Made by a program: the position numbers and the translations under genes. Of a stretch of 44,752 nt of DNA, positions 1-8,233 are shown piece after piece. Origin of the DNA: Rhodanobacter sp. (GTDB lineage: Bacteria > Pseudomonadota > Gammaproteobacteria > Xanthomonadales > Rhodanobacteraceae); NCBI GenBank assembly GCA_027307195.1, contig DAHUXL010000255.1, positions 1 to 44,752 on the forward strand, given 5' to 3'. The notes beneath the pieces were generated by a model. That model did no database searches and was not told the DNA's origin. It saw only the letters and a program-made list of their open reading frames with translations. The stretch's first letter is position 1, and each line of letters opens with the position of its first letter.

Positions 1-1
1 G

Positions 2-1204
2 ACGGTCGACGGCACCACCTATCCTTCCGGCGCGTTGCTGGCGACGCCGTTCGACAGCTTCATGGCCGGCAAGCATCACTTCACCCTGCTGTTCCAGCCG
101 GACACGCATACCTCGCTGGATTCGTACGCGTGGACCCGGCATCACCTGATCCTCAACCTGATGGACGACGTCAAGAGCCGGCTGGAAGTGCTGACGCCGC
201 CGCAGACAGCCACGCCCACCGGCGACTGGAAACGCGAGGCGATGCCTGGCGCGCCAGCAATGAGCACGATCAGCGTGATCGACACCGACCCCGACCACAG
301 CGATGAATACTGGCTCGACGTCACCGGCTTCCTCGCCCCCGCCACGCTCGAGCGCGGCCTGCTTGGCAGCGTACCGGCCGAGACGATCAAGCAGGAGCCC
401 GCGTTTTTCGACGCCGCGAAGTTCACCGTCAGCCAGCACTTCGCCAACTCGAAAGACGGTACCCGCGTGCCGTATTTCGAGATCGCACCGAAGGACATGA
501 AATCGGATGGCTCCAATCGCACCCTGCTGTACGGCTACGGCGGTTTCGAAGTCTCGCTGCAGCCGCACTACAGTGGCAGCATCGGCCGCGCCTGGTTGAA
601 CCGTGGTGGTGTCTATGTGATCGCGAACATCCGCGGCGGCGGCGAGTACGGCCCGCAGTGGCACCAGGCGGCGTTGAAGGCGAATCGCCCACGCGCGTAC
701 GAGGACTTCGCCGCGGTGGCCGAGGATCTGGTCAGGCGCGACGTGACCTCGGCCAGGCATCTCGGCGCCGAGGGCGGCAGCAACGGTGGCCTGCTGATGG
801 GTAACATGCTGACGCAGTATCCGCAACTGTTCGGCGCGATCGCCTGCGAAGTGCCGCTGCTCGACATGAAGCGCTACACCCACCTCTCCGCTGGCACGTC
901 GTGGATGGCCGAGTACGGCAATCCGGATACCGCCGACTGGAACTTCATCAAGACGTTCTCGCCGTACCAGAACCTGAAGAAGGACGTGCACTACCCGCCG
1001 GTGCTGTTCTACACCACCACCAGCGATGACCGCGTCGGCCCGGGGCAGGCGCGCAAGATGGCTGCGAAGATGAAGGCGATGGGCATCCCGAACGTGTGGT
1101 TCTACGAGAACCTCGAAGGTGGCCACGGCGCCGGCGCGGACAACAAGCAGGCGGCGCTGATGCATGCACTGGCCTACGACTTCCTGTGGGATCAGCTGAA
1201 GTAA
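2..1204 (+). CDS. Prolyl oligopeptidase family serine peptidase (S9A), 3' part
   Basis: This is the C-terminal 400 residues of a gene whose start lies left of the window; the frame is open from base 2. It encodes the alpha/beta-hydrolase domain of the prolyl oligopeptidase family, which cuts short peptides, usually after proline. The nucleophile motif GGSNGG is present, with the serine codon at 779-781. The acid-residue motif SDDRV lies near 1022-1036, and the histidine motif GGHGAG has its His codon at 1124-1126, so the visible catalytic triad is intact. The preceding GYGGF and NIRGGGEYG motifs are also typical of S9A. Whether the enzyme is exported cannot be judged because the N-terminus is missing. 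A hairpin follows the stop codon. Family assignment is secure; exact substrate preference is unknown. Confidence 0.93.
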   Translation, partial: TVDGTTYPSGALLATPFDSFMAGKHHFTLLFQPDTHTSLDSYAWTRHHLILNLMDDVKSRLEVLTPPQTATPTGDWKREAMPGAPAMSTISVIDTDPDHSDEYWLDVTGFLAPATLERGLLGSVPAETIKQEPAFFDAAKFTVSQHFANSKDGTRVPYFEIAPKDMKSDGSNRTLLYGYGGFEVSLQPHYSGSIGRAWLNRGGVYVIANIRGGGEYGPQWHQAALKANRPRAYEDFAAVAEDLVRRDVTSARHLGAEGGSNGGLLMGNMLTQYPQLFGAIACEVPLLDMKRYTHLSAGTSWMAEYGNPDTADWNFIKTFSPYQNLKKDVHYPPVLFYTTTSDDRVGPGQARKMAAKMKAMGIPNVWFYENLEGGHGAGADNKQAALMHALAYDFLWDQLK

Positions 1205-1727
1205 TAGCCGCACAGCACCGCGCTCGGCACAACAGCGCCATCCGGAACGGGTGAATTCCCGTCCCGGATGGCGTTGTCATTTCAGGTTGCGACCTTCGAC
1301 CGACTTTTCACCGACCCGGTTCCGTGCGCACCTCCGGAGCGCCGAATGCCATCGCCGGCAGGTCAGCAACATCTCGTCGGCTTCATGGTTTCCCCACAAG
1401 CAGCGATGACCACTCTCGCCCCACGCTGGCCTATGCCGGCGTGACACGCAGACATCCCGCGACGGCGGAAACCGTGGCCTCCGTCGATCACCACCCTGAT
1501 AGCGCAACGACACCCATGCACGGCCAGCGCGGCCCGCGAAATTGGCTTCAGCGAGTTTGCGCGAATTGGTTATGTATCGGATCAAGCCGCATGCCTACTC
1601 TGCAATTAAGCACTTTTTTGTAACGAAAGATTGACATGCCAACGATCAGTTCCCCACGCGCTGGCACCTCGCGTACTGATCGTTTTTGGCCATGGATGGC
1701 TTTCCCCCACTTCATGGAGTTACGGCG
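1205..1727. other. 523-base intergenic stretch without a convincing gene
   Basis: Apart from the hairpin at 1230-1276, I see no supported gene here. Short open frames on both strands have no ribosome-binding site or recognisable domain. The right part (about 1550-1640) is more AT-rich than its surroundings, with a T6 run at 1613-1620 and an exact TTGACA at 1631-1636. No matching -10 box sits 16-18 bases further on. This is the likely place for the promoter and operator of the downstream regulator gene, but I cannot pin them down. Confidence 0.4.
1230..1276 (+). terminator. Long hairpin after the oligopeptidase gene, probable terminator
   Basis: Two arms of about 20 bases (1230-1251 and 1258-1276) pair around a TGAATT loop, with a two-base bulge and one mismatch. 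The stem starts 25 bases after the stop codon at 1204. Only a weak T-rich tail (TCATTTC) follows, so termination efficiency is uncertain. Confidence 0.5.
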
Positions 1728-2480
1728 ATGCCGATGCCCGCTTCACACCCTGAGCCGACCGGGCCTGAGTCGCATGCGCCTGGCTCAGCCGCAAGAAATA
1801 ACGGTGCGCAGACTTGCATGAGCAATGGCTTCATAACCCGCATGCCATTTCTGGACGCCAGATCTACCGCGCATGCAGCGGAAACTTGCGCCCACGACGA
1901 ACCGCTTTCGCTGACCGCGTCTTCGATACCGGCAGCGAGTAACAACGGCCTCGCAGCGCGCATGCGGCTGCTGATCCGTAGCGAGGGGAGCATGGCGGCT
2001 ATTGCACGGCGCTGCGGATTCTCCGAAGGCGCCGTTCGCAGCTGGCGCGATGGTCAGAGCGATATTTCGCGTGAACGATGCATCGTCATGGCAAGAACCT
2101 TGAACGTTTCGCTGATCTGGCTGATCACTGGTGAAGGTCCGATGCGACCTGACGCTGCTATCGACAAGTCCACCTCGCAACCTTCGAGCGGGCAGCCGGT
2201 GCCTTCTGCAATCCACGCAGTCCGTCATCAAGAAAACAACTCCGCACAATCGGTCCGGCCGGCCGTCGATTCACGTGTACTTGCTGCCGCATTGCGCCTG
2301 CTTCAGTCCTACGTCGGACTGCTCGGCGGTTCGTTGAGCCCTATGCAGCGCGCCGATGTACTGGCAGAGCTCTACGACATCCTCAGCAGTGCCGATGAAC
2401 CGGACCACATCGATCGCCTGATCGCCTTCCACAGCATGTTGAGTGGCCAGATGAGGCACAGCGGCGCGCTGGTCGCCTGA
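1728..2480 (+). CDS. CI-repressor-like helix-turn-helix regulator
   Basis: This encodes a 250-residue putative transcription regulator. Residues about 76-137 form a helix-turn-helix module of the phage CI/XRE type. The stretch AIARRCGFSEGAVRSWRDG is the helix-turn-helix, and the module ends in WLITGEGPM, the hallmark end of the CI N-terminal domain. The first 75 residues look disordered. The C-terminal 70 residues are predicted helical (LAAALRLLQSYVGLLGG) and do not resemble the LexA/CI peptidase domain, so I see no sign of RecA-induced self-cleavage. I chose the ATG at 1728 because GGAG lies at 1716-1719, 8 bases upstream; a TTG at 1686 and an ATG at 1818 are alternatives. The TonB-receptor gene follows 152 bases later on the same strand and is the obvious candidate target. 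Base composition is less GC-rich than in the housekeeping genes to the right. Confidence 0.72.
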   Translation: MPMPASHPEPTGPESHAPGSAARNNGAQTCMSNGFITRMPFLDARSTAHAAETCAHDEPLSLTASSIPAASNNGLAARMRLLIRSEGSMAAIARRCGFSEGAVRSWRDGQSDISRERCIVMARTLNVSLIWLITGEGPMRPDAAIDKSTSQPSSGQPVPSAIHAVRHQENNSAQSVRPAVDSRVLAAALRLLQSYVGLLGGSLSPMQRADVLAELYDILSSADEPDHIDRLIAFHSMLSGQMRHSGALVA

Positions 2481-2632
2481 CTGGAACCGTCCTGTTCCGC
2501 AGATAGAAAGACCGACTCGGTATCGAGCGAAAGCCGATCAAGAAATTCTGAAGCACCGCACCACGGACTAACCAGACGGTCATCCAGGGTTCGCGTCCAA
2601 CTCGCGTTTCATCTATGAAAATGGGGAGTTAC

Positions 2633-5600
2633 ATGAAAAGCAGCAAATATAATCAAGCGAATTACCGCAATGGCCACCCGATACTATCCGCCTCGAGATT
2701 GACTGTTGCGATCACTCTTTGTCTGTGCGGCACCATGGCAGCCTCACCTGCGTTCGCGCAGGCCACGACCGGCAGTATTTTTGGTACTGCGCCCGTGGCC
2801 AGCGGCGAATCTGTCCAAGTCGTCGGCGGCGCCGGGTTCAATCGTTCAGTGCCGGTGGATAGCACCGGTCACTATTCGATCACGGTGCCAATTGGCACTT
2901 ACACCGTCAACCTGGTGCAGAACGGTCAGGTAATCCAGACGCAGGCGAATGTCTCTCCCAATGCGTCGAGTGGATCAGCGGTCGACTTTACTGTGGCAGC
3001 CGCCAACAAGGATGCGCAGAACCTGACTGCGGTCACCGTCACGGCCAATTCGCTTCCCGCGATCGACGTCTCTTCAACCCGCCAGAGTCAGGTCATTACT
3101 TCTGAGCAGCTGTCGCATCTGCCGCTCGCGCGTTCGGGCGAAGCCATCGCCTTGCTGGCTCCGGGTTCGGTGGCGGGCGCTGTGGCACTGAATATGGCCA
3201 TGACCAGCGGCGGCGGCCCGACGGGCGCACCGATGGTCTCCTTTGGCGGCTCGTCGGTGCAGGAGAACGCGTATTACATCAATGGCTACAACAGCTCCGA
3301 TCCGCTCTACAACCAGGGCGGCATCACGTTGCCGTACGGCTCGATCGAGCAGCAGGAGACGCTGACCAGCGGCTATGGCGCTGCCTACGGTCGCTCCGCT
3401 GGCGGCGTGATCAGCCAGATCGGCAAGAGCGGCACCAATGAGTGGCATTTCGGCGCACAGGCCTTGTGGCGCCCTGCATTCGCCGAAGGCAACTACGTCA
3501 ACTGGCACTACAACAATCCCCATTCGAGCGCGACCGGCAATGTGGGGAAGATGTACGCCTACCGTCAGCCAGATTCGATTTGGGAGACCGTGTATGACGC
3601 TTATGTCAGCGGCCCGCTGATCAAGGACAAGCTGTTCTTCTTCCTATCTGCTGAAGTCGATAAACAGCAGACAGACGTCAATCAGCCTGTTGGCTCGGCC
3701 CTGATCGCGAAAAACAAGTTCAGCCTGCCCAAGTTCTACGGCAAGGTGGACTGGAACATCAACGACAGCAACACCGTGTCCGTCACCGGCATTCGCAATG
3801 CTCAGCATTTCGGGGGCGATTATTACGACTACGACAACACGACGCACAAGACCGGCGCCTTCAACAGCTATGAGCCGCAGGGCAAGAATTCGTTTGGTAT
3901 CTGGATCGCCAAGTACACCTCGTACATCACTGACAATCTGACCCTGAATGCGATGTACGGCAAGATGAAGGGTACCTATTACACAGTGCAGCCGGGTACG
4001 GATACGAGCTCGCAATTGGCCAGCATTGTTCAGCCGAATCAGGAAAACCCAGCACTTACCGGCGGCAATCCAAACGGCATCCAGAACTCGAATCAGAACA
4101 GCATCATCCCCAACACCAATCACACAGGTGGCAACAACAATCTGCGTGTCGACCTGGACTGGAAGATCGGTTCGCACGATATCCAGTTCGGCATCGATAA
4201 CCAGAATACATTTGACAGGGGCGATGGCAGCATCACCACCGGCCCGGGCTATTCATGGGTATATGCGCAGGGCAGTCCGTCGACCTACCTGGTTGGTCAG
4301 GACCCCGCTGCAGCTCCATGGGTCGATGCGCCCGGGGCCTATGCGAATGGCGCAGGTGGCTACACAGTAAGTAGGCAGCAGTTCTTTACGGCCGCGACGG
4401 TATCAGTGAAGCAGCGCGCGCAGTACGTGCAGGACAACTGGCAAGCCACGCCCAACCTGCTGTTGAATCTGGGCATCCGCAACGACCAATTCACTAACTT
4501 CAATGCTGACGCGATTCCCTACATCCGCGAGACGCATGGGCAGTGGGCGCCACGCCTTGGTTTCAGCTGGGACGTATTCGGCGACTCCAGCATGAAGATC
4601 TTCGGCAACGTTGGACGTTATTACCTGGCGCTGCCAACCGGTGTGGCCGTGCGCGAAGCTTCGGCGTCGACCTTTACCAATGAGTACTACACCTACTCAG
4701 GCATCGACCCAGCGACCGGCTATCCGACAGGTCTGACCCCGATCAATTCGCGGGGACAGACGACGGGGCCTGGCGTCCCAGTGTCGCTGAACAACGAATA
4801 CGGTCAGGCGCTCAACCCATACACGGTGCATTCCACCAATATCAAGGCTGAATACCAGGACGAGTTCGTGTTGGGCATGCAGCAGCAGTTCGCCCCCTCG
4901 TGGACCTATGGCGTGCAGGCCACGTATCGCAAGCTGGGCCGCATCATCGACGACGTAGGCGACGGAGCCACGCAATGCGTCCAACTGCTCGCACAGAATC
5001 CGAGCATTGCATCGCTGACTCCGGGCGTTTCGGCGCTGGATGATTGCAAGGGCAATCCATCCACGTACGGCATCCAGGGCAGCGTACTGATCAATCCGGG
5101 GTCAACCAATACCTTCAGTGTCGCCAATCCGGCGGGCGGTTATTACCACTACACGGTGACGCCGCAGCAGTTCGGCTTCCCGAAGGCGACCCGGCACTAC
5201 TACTCGCTTGAAGGCTTCCTGGAGCATCAGTTTGCAGACAAATGGACAGGCAAGCTCGACTACGTCTTCTCCAAGAGCTACGGCAGTACGGAAGGCCCGG
5301 TGCAATCGAACATTGGTCAGGGCGGCTCTTCCGGCTCGATCACAACGCAGTGGGATTACGGCCAGCTCATGCAGTACGCCAACGGCGATCAGGCCAATGA
5401 TCGCAGGCACGTGATCAAGGCTTACGGTACGTACCAGGTCGCGCCGGAGTGGTTGGTCAGTGGCGTCGTCACTGTGGCCTCGGGTACACCCAAGAGCTGC
5501 CTTGGCTACTACGGCCCTGATCAGACCAACCCGGGTCTGGGCTACGGCACTTTCTATCACTGGTGCGGCGGCTTGCCGACCCCGGGCGGTTCGACCGGCT

Positions 5601-5860
5601 TCACACCGTGGATCCATCAGTTGGATCTGAGTTTTGAATATCGACCGTTGTGGGCGGGCAAAAAGTTTGCGGTCCAGCTGCAAATCCACAACGTGCTGAA
5701 CGAACAGAAGGTGGTTCAGTACTACCCGAGATACAACCAGTATTTCCCGAATGGAACCCCTACCCATCCCACACCGGTGTATTCAAATGCCAGTTACGGT
5801 CGGCCGCTGGGTACGGAAGCACCACGCTACGTGCAATTCGGCGTGACCTACGACTTCTGA
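2633..5860 (+). CDS. Oar-like TonB-dependent outer-membrane receptor
   Basis: This encodes a 1075-residue outer-membrane receptor. A signal peptide ends at about AFAQA (residue 44). A carboxypeptidase-regulatory-like beta-sandwich domain follows (about 45-125: GSIFGTAPVASGESVQV onward), then a TonB-box-like segment NLTAVTVTA. The plug domain is about residues 150-280, with PLARSGEAIALLAPG and YGAAYGRSAGGVI. A large beta-barrel follows and ends in VTYDF, the terminal Phe expected for insertion by the Bam complex. This layout matches Oar-type receptors, which import or bind large ligands such as peptides or oligosaccharides using TonB energy; the ligand here is unknown. The ATG at 2633 follows GGGGAG at 2623-2628; an upstream in-frame ATG at 2615 is less likely. 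It lies between a CI-like regulator and an exported thioredoxin. Codon use is less GC-biased than in neighbours, which is common for Asn/Tyr-rich barrels. Confidence 0.9.
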   Translation: MKSSKYNQANYRNGHPILSASRLTVAITLCLCGTMAASPAFAQATTGSIFGTAPVASGESVQVVGGAGFNRSVPVDSTGHYSITVPIGTYTVNLVQNGQVIQTQANVSPNASSGSAVDFTVAAANKDAQNLTAVTVTANSLPAIDVSSTRQSQVITSEQLSHLPLARSGEAIALLAPGSVAGAVALNMAMTSGGGPTGAPMVSFGGSSVQENAYYINGYNSSDPLYNQGGITLPYGSIEQQETLTSGYGAAYGRSAGGVISQIGKSGTNEWHFGAQALWRPAFAEGNYVNWHYNNPHSSATGNVGKMYAYRQPDSIWETVYDAYVSGPLIKDKLFFFLSAEVDKQQTDVNQPVGSALIAKNKFSLPKFYGKVDWNINDSNTVSVTGIRNAQHFGGDYYDYDNTTHKTGAFNSYEPQGKNSFGIWIAKYTSYITDNLTLNAMYGKMKGTYYTVQPGTDTSSQLASIVQPNQENPALTGGNPNGIQNSNQNSIIPNTNHTGGNNNLRVDLDWKIGSHDIQFGIDNQNTFDRGDGSITTGPGYSWVYAQGSPSTYLVGQDPAAAPWVDAPGAYANGAGGYTVSRQQFFTAATVSVKQRAQYVQDNWQATPNLLLNLGIRNDQFTNFNADAIPYIRETHGQWAPRLGFSWDVFGDSSMKIFGNVGRYYLALPTGVAVREASASTFTNEYYTYSGIDPATGYPTGLTPINSRGQTTGPGVPVSLNNEYGQALNPYTVHSTNIKAEYQDEFVLGMQQQFAPSWTYGVQATYRKLGRIIDDVGDGATQCVQLLAQNPSIASLTPGVSALDDCKGNPSTYGIQGSVLINPGSTNTFSVANPAGGYYHYTVTPQQFGFPKATRHYYSLEGFLEHQFADKWTGKLDYVFSKSYGSTEGPVQSNIGQGGSSGSITTQWDYGQLMQYANGDQANDRRHVIKAYGTYQVAPEWLVSGVVTVASGTPKSCLGYYGPDQTNPGLGYGTFYHWCGGLPTPGGSTGFTPWIHQLDLSFEYRPLWAGKKFAVQLQIHNVLNEQKVVQYYPRYNQYFPNGTPTHPTPVYSNASYGRPLGTEAPRYVQFGVTYDF

Positions 5861-5866
5861 CGACCT

Positions 5867-5891
5867 GCAAATCGCTGCAGATGTGATTTGC
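5867..5891 (+). repeat. Short inverted repeat after the TonB-receptor gene
   Basis: GCAAATC (5867-5873) and GATTTGC (5885-5891) are perfect reverse complements separated by 11 bases. They lie just after the receptor stop codon. The repeat could be a weak terminator or a protein-binding site; no proper T-tract follows. The rest of the gap to 6144 shows nothing I recognise. Confidence 0.3.
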
Positions 5892-6144
5892 ACATCTTTA
5901 GTGTGAAGTGTCGTTTTCAATTGATGTAACGAAGCACAGCAATGAGCGGCCATGGATGGCCGCAGCTGGGTCATCGAAGATTTGGTCGCGGCTCTCTATC
6001 AGTCGCTGTGTGTGCCAGAACCTAGGCCGCATGGGGCTGGATCAGAATGCTGCCACTACAACCCGAAATCTGATCGGATTCTGCAGAACTGCATCGGTCC
6101 TTATGCATGGACTCGCGAAGCTCGAAACCAGGCCAGGAACGGAC

Positions 6145-7152
6145 ATGATTTCCTCAATACGGTCAATGAGCAGGCCCTATTATCGCCCCAGCCACCACAC
6201 GGCTCGCATGCTTCTGGCGTTGCTTTTCGCGCTAGCCTCGAGTTTCTCCGCTCGAGCGCTGACTCCCGATGCGGCTGCCCAGGTACCGGATTTTGCCGGC
6301 ATCGACCGCTGGATCAACTCGCCTCCGCTCACCGTGGCCGGGCTGCGCGGCAAAGTAGTGCTTATCGATTTCTGGGCCTACTCGTGCATCAACTGTCTGC
6401 GTGCGATGCCGCGAACGGAGCATTTGTACGAGACTTACAAGGACAAGGGGCTGGTGGTAGTGGGCGTGCATTCGCCGGAATTCGATTTCGAAGGCGACGC
6501 GGCCAACGTCTACCAGGCGGTCAAGCGTCTGGGCGTGACTTATCCGGTGGCGCTGGACAACCACCTGGATACTTGGAATGCATGGCGCAACCAGTACTGG
6601 CCTGCTCAATATTTGATCGACCAGAACGGCAACCTGATTGGTCATCAGTTCGGGGAAGGCAATTATCTGCGCATGGAAAATGCCGTTCGTCTGTTGCTGG
6701 GCATGAATCTGCTGGCGAAGGATGCGCCGTCCGATGATGCATTGGACCGAATCGGCTCACCGGAAATGTTCTTCGGCAGCGCGTATCAGAAGAATCTGGC
6801 CGGCGTGGATACACCACGCAACGGCATCCAGCGCTTCACGATGCCCGGCCATCTTGCCCTGAACCAGTTCGGCTTGTCGGGTCAATGGGAAATCACCGAC
6901 CAGTACGCCCGTTTGACCGGCGACCACGGCGAGATCCAACTGCACTTCAAGGCTGGCAAGCTGCACATGGTGGCCAGTTCGGACCAAGCGGTCACGCTGG
7001 AGATCCTGGTCGACGGCAAGTCACAGCCGTCGGTAACGGTGCAGCCAAGCCAGCTCTATACCCTGTTCGACAGCCACGACTACCGCGATCACCAACTGAC
7101 ACTGCGCGTTCCCGGAGCAGGGCTGCACGTGTACACCTTCTCGTTCGGCTGA
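6145..7152 (+). CDS. Exported DipZ-like thioredoxin-fold protein
   Basis: This encodes a 335-residue periplasmic thiol-redox protein. A signal segment covers about residues 20-38 (MLLALLFALASSFSARA). A TlpA/AhpC-like thioredoxin fold spans about 48-185, with the active-site motif SCINC (Cys81, Cys84). A second beta-rich domain spans about 195-335 (GQWEITDQYARL, LHVYTFSFG). The CINC motif and the beta-rich tail match the soluble C-terminal part of DipZ. The membrane CcdA-like half of DipZ is absent, so electrons must come from another protein such as the DsbD encoded at 41.1 kb; that is inference. I chose ATG 6145 because AGGAAC lies at 6135-6140; the frame is open further upstream but gives no signal peptide at the start. 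It lies 284 bases after the receptor gene on the same strand. Confidence 0.83.
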   Translation: MISSIRSMSRPYYRPSHHTARMLLALLFALASSFSARALTPDAAAQVPDFAGIDRWINSPPLTVAGLRGKVVLIDFWAYSCINCLRAMPRTEHLYETYKDKGLVVVGVHSPEFDFEGDAANVYQAVKRLGVTYPVALDNHLDTWNAWRNQYWPAQYLIDQNGNLIGHQFGEGNYLRMENAVRLLLGMNLLAKDAPSDDALDRIGSPEMFFGSAYQKNLAGVDTPRNGIQRFTMPGHLALNQFGLSGQWEITDQYARLTGDHGEIQLHFKAGKLHMVASSDQAVTLEILVDGKSQPSVTVQPSQLYTLFDSHDYRDHQLTLRVPGAGLHVYTFSFG

Positions 7153-7162
7153 GCGACGTCAC

Positions 7163-7990
7163 TTACGCCGAGGCTGGCTCCCGCTGGTCGTGCCGACCGA
7201 GGCCGGCCTGTCTGTCCGACGCCTGCCTTGCAAAGTAACCGGCCATCAGCCACGCCACGCCGCTGAGACCGATGGCCACGCACAGACTGGTCCATTCGTC
7301 CAGATGATCCGGATGGGCGAATACCCGCGGTACATGCAGCAGGACCACCCAACTGGTGAACATGCTGCCCAGCAGCGTTGCCGCCAGTCTGGCCTGCACG
7401 CCGCTGAGGATCGCCAGCCCGGCAGCGACGTGTGCGCAGCCGGTGAAATACGCCCAGAACACAGGCGATCCCGGTATCCAGCCCGGTATCACGCTGGCAA
7501 CGTATTGCCAGTAGATGAAATGCAGCGCACCGAACACCGGCAGCGACACGCCGAAGGCATAGCGGCCGATTCCCGCCATGCGTCGAAGCCGATCAGCAGC
7601 AGCACCCCGGTCAGGGTTCTCGTCTGGGAGTGCAGCGGCCAGGATCCAGGCGCCGCTGCACAGGGCAAGGCATTCGAACGCGGAGGTCCACACGCTGCCA
7701 TTGTGAATATGCATGGCCAACGTCGACAGATGCAGCGTGATCAGCCACAGCAAGAGCAGCACACCGAGTCCCACGGCTGCGATCCGGGCCCGCTGACGGC
7801 TCATGTAGACACCGACGCCACCAGCGATCAGCAGCGCGCCCGTGGCGTAAGCCCAGATTGCGTGCGCGGGCGCACCGTCGGGTATCGGCTCGATCCCCAG
7901 CACCGGGATGCCGGTGACGACGTTCATCAGCCCGAATGCGAGCATGCCGGTGCCGAAGAAGATGCGGCCGAGCCTGGTCAAGCTTTCCAT
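7163..7990 (-). CDS. DoxX-like integral membrane protein
   Basis: This encodes a 275-residue membrane protein with about eight hydrophobic helices in two repeats of a four-helix DoxX-like bundle. Examples of segments are LLIAGGVGVYMS, AAVGLGVLLLLWLITL and FWAYFTGCAHVAAGLAILSG. The two halves both carry an FWAYFTG- or IWAYATG-type segment followed by an A/G-rich helix, which points to an internal duplication. DoxX-family proteins are linked to quinol or thiosulfate oxidation and to redox stress in some organisms; the role here is unknown. The start at 7990 is preceded by AAGGGAGAACAC, a good ribosome-binding site. The gene converges on the thioredoxin gene with a 10-base gap and is divergent from the MocR-type regulator at 8234, which may control it. 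Confidence 0.78.
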   Translation of the reverse strand: MESLTRLGRIFFGTGMLAFGLMNVVTGIPVLGIEPIPDGAPAHAIWAYATGALLIAGGVGVYMSRQRARIAAVGLGVLLLLWLITLHLSTLAMHIHNGSVWTSAFECLALCSGAWILAAALPDENPDRGAAADRLRRMAGIGRYAFGVSLPVFGALHFIYWQYVASVIPGWIPGSPVFWAYFTGCAHVAAGLAILSGVQARLAATLLGSMFTSWVVLLHVPRVFAHPDHLDEWTSLCVAIGLSGVAWLMAGYFARQASDRQAGLGRHDQREPASA

Positions 7991-8055
7991 GTGTTCTCCC
8001 TTGCTCAAGAATGCACGATCGCTGTCCCCGGATTGCGGGGCGGCGTGAACCATCC

Positions 8056-8069
8056 AAGTGGAAAAGTGG
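8056..8069. promoter_or_regulatory. Direct repeat in the DoxX/MocR intergenic region, possible operator
   Basis: Two AAGTGG hexamers (8056-8061 and 8064-8069) lie in tandem in the 243-base gap between the divergent genes. MocR-type regulators often bind tandem sites in such gaps, so this is a candidate operator. The repeat is short and could be chance. Confidence 0.25.
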
Positions 8070-8233
8070 CCCTGCGGAACATTGATGGGGGAGCCATCAC
8101 ATCCGCAAGGCTGTGGGGAAGGTTAATGCCGATGGTGGTCGCCGGCCCAGCGAGCCAGGCTGCCACCGAGAATAGATATCGCCGTACCGTTCATCCATAG
8201 CCAATTTCGCAAAGCTTCCCGGAGCCAATCTGC

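Noticed and set aside
1..1204. Idea that the S9 peptidase is a lasso-peptide isopeptidase with the nearby TonB receptor
   Set aside because: The motifs fit ordinary S9A prolyl oligopeptidases, and no lasso precursor, FecI/FecR or maturation gene is visible between 1 and 7 kb.
1277..1623. Overlapping small open frames on both strands in the 1205-1727 spacer
   Set aside because: No ribosome-binding site, no recognisable domain and an Arg-rich composition typical of chance frames.
1688..5960. The 13-base sequence GGCCATGGATGGC occurs at 1688-1700 and again at 5948-5960, flanking the regulator-receptor pair
   Set aside because: By base counting, several exact 13-base matches are expected by chance in a window of this size, and the similarity does not extend beyond 13 bases, so it is not evidence of an att site or mobile unit.
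2615..7152. Possibility that the TonB-receptor region is a mobile element
   Set aside because: No transposase, integrase, terminal repeats, target duplication or tRNA end is visible. Lower GC is common in genes for large Asn/Tyr-rich barrels.
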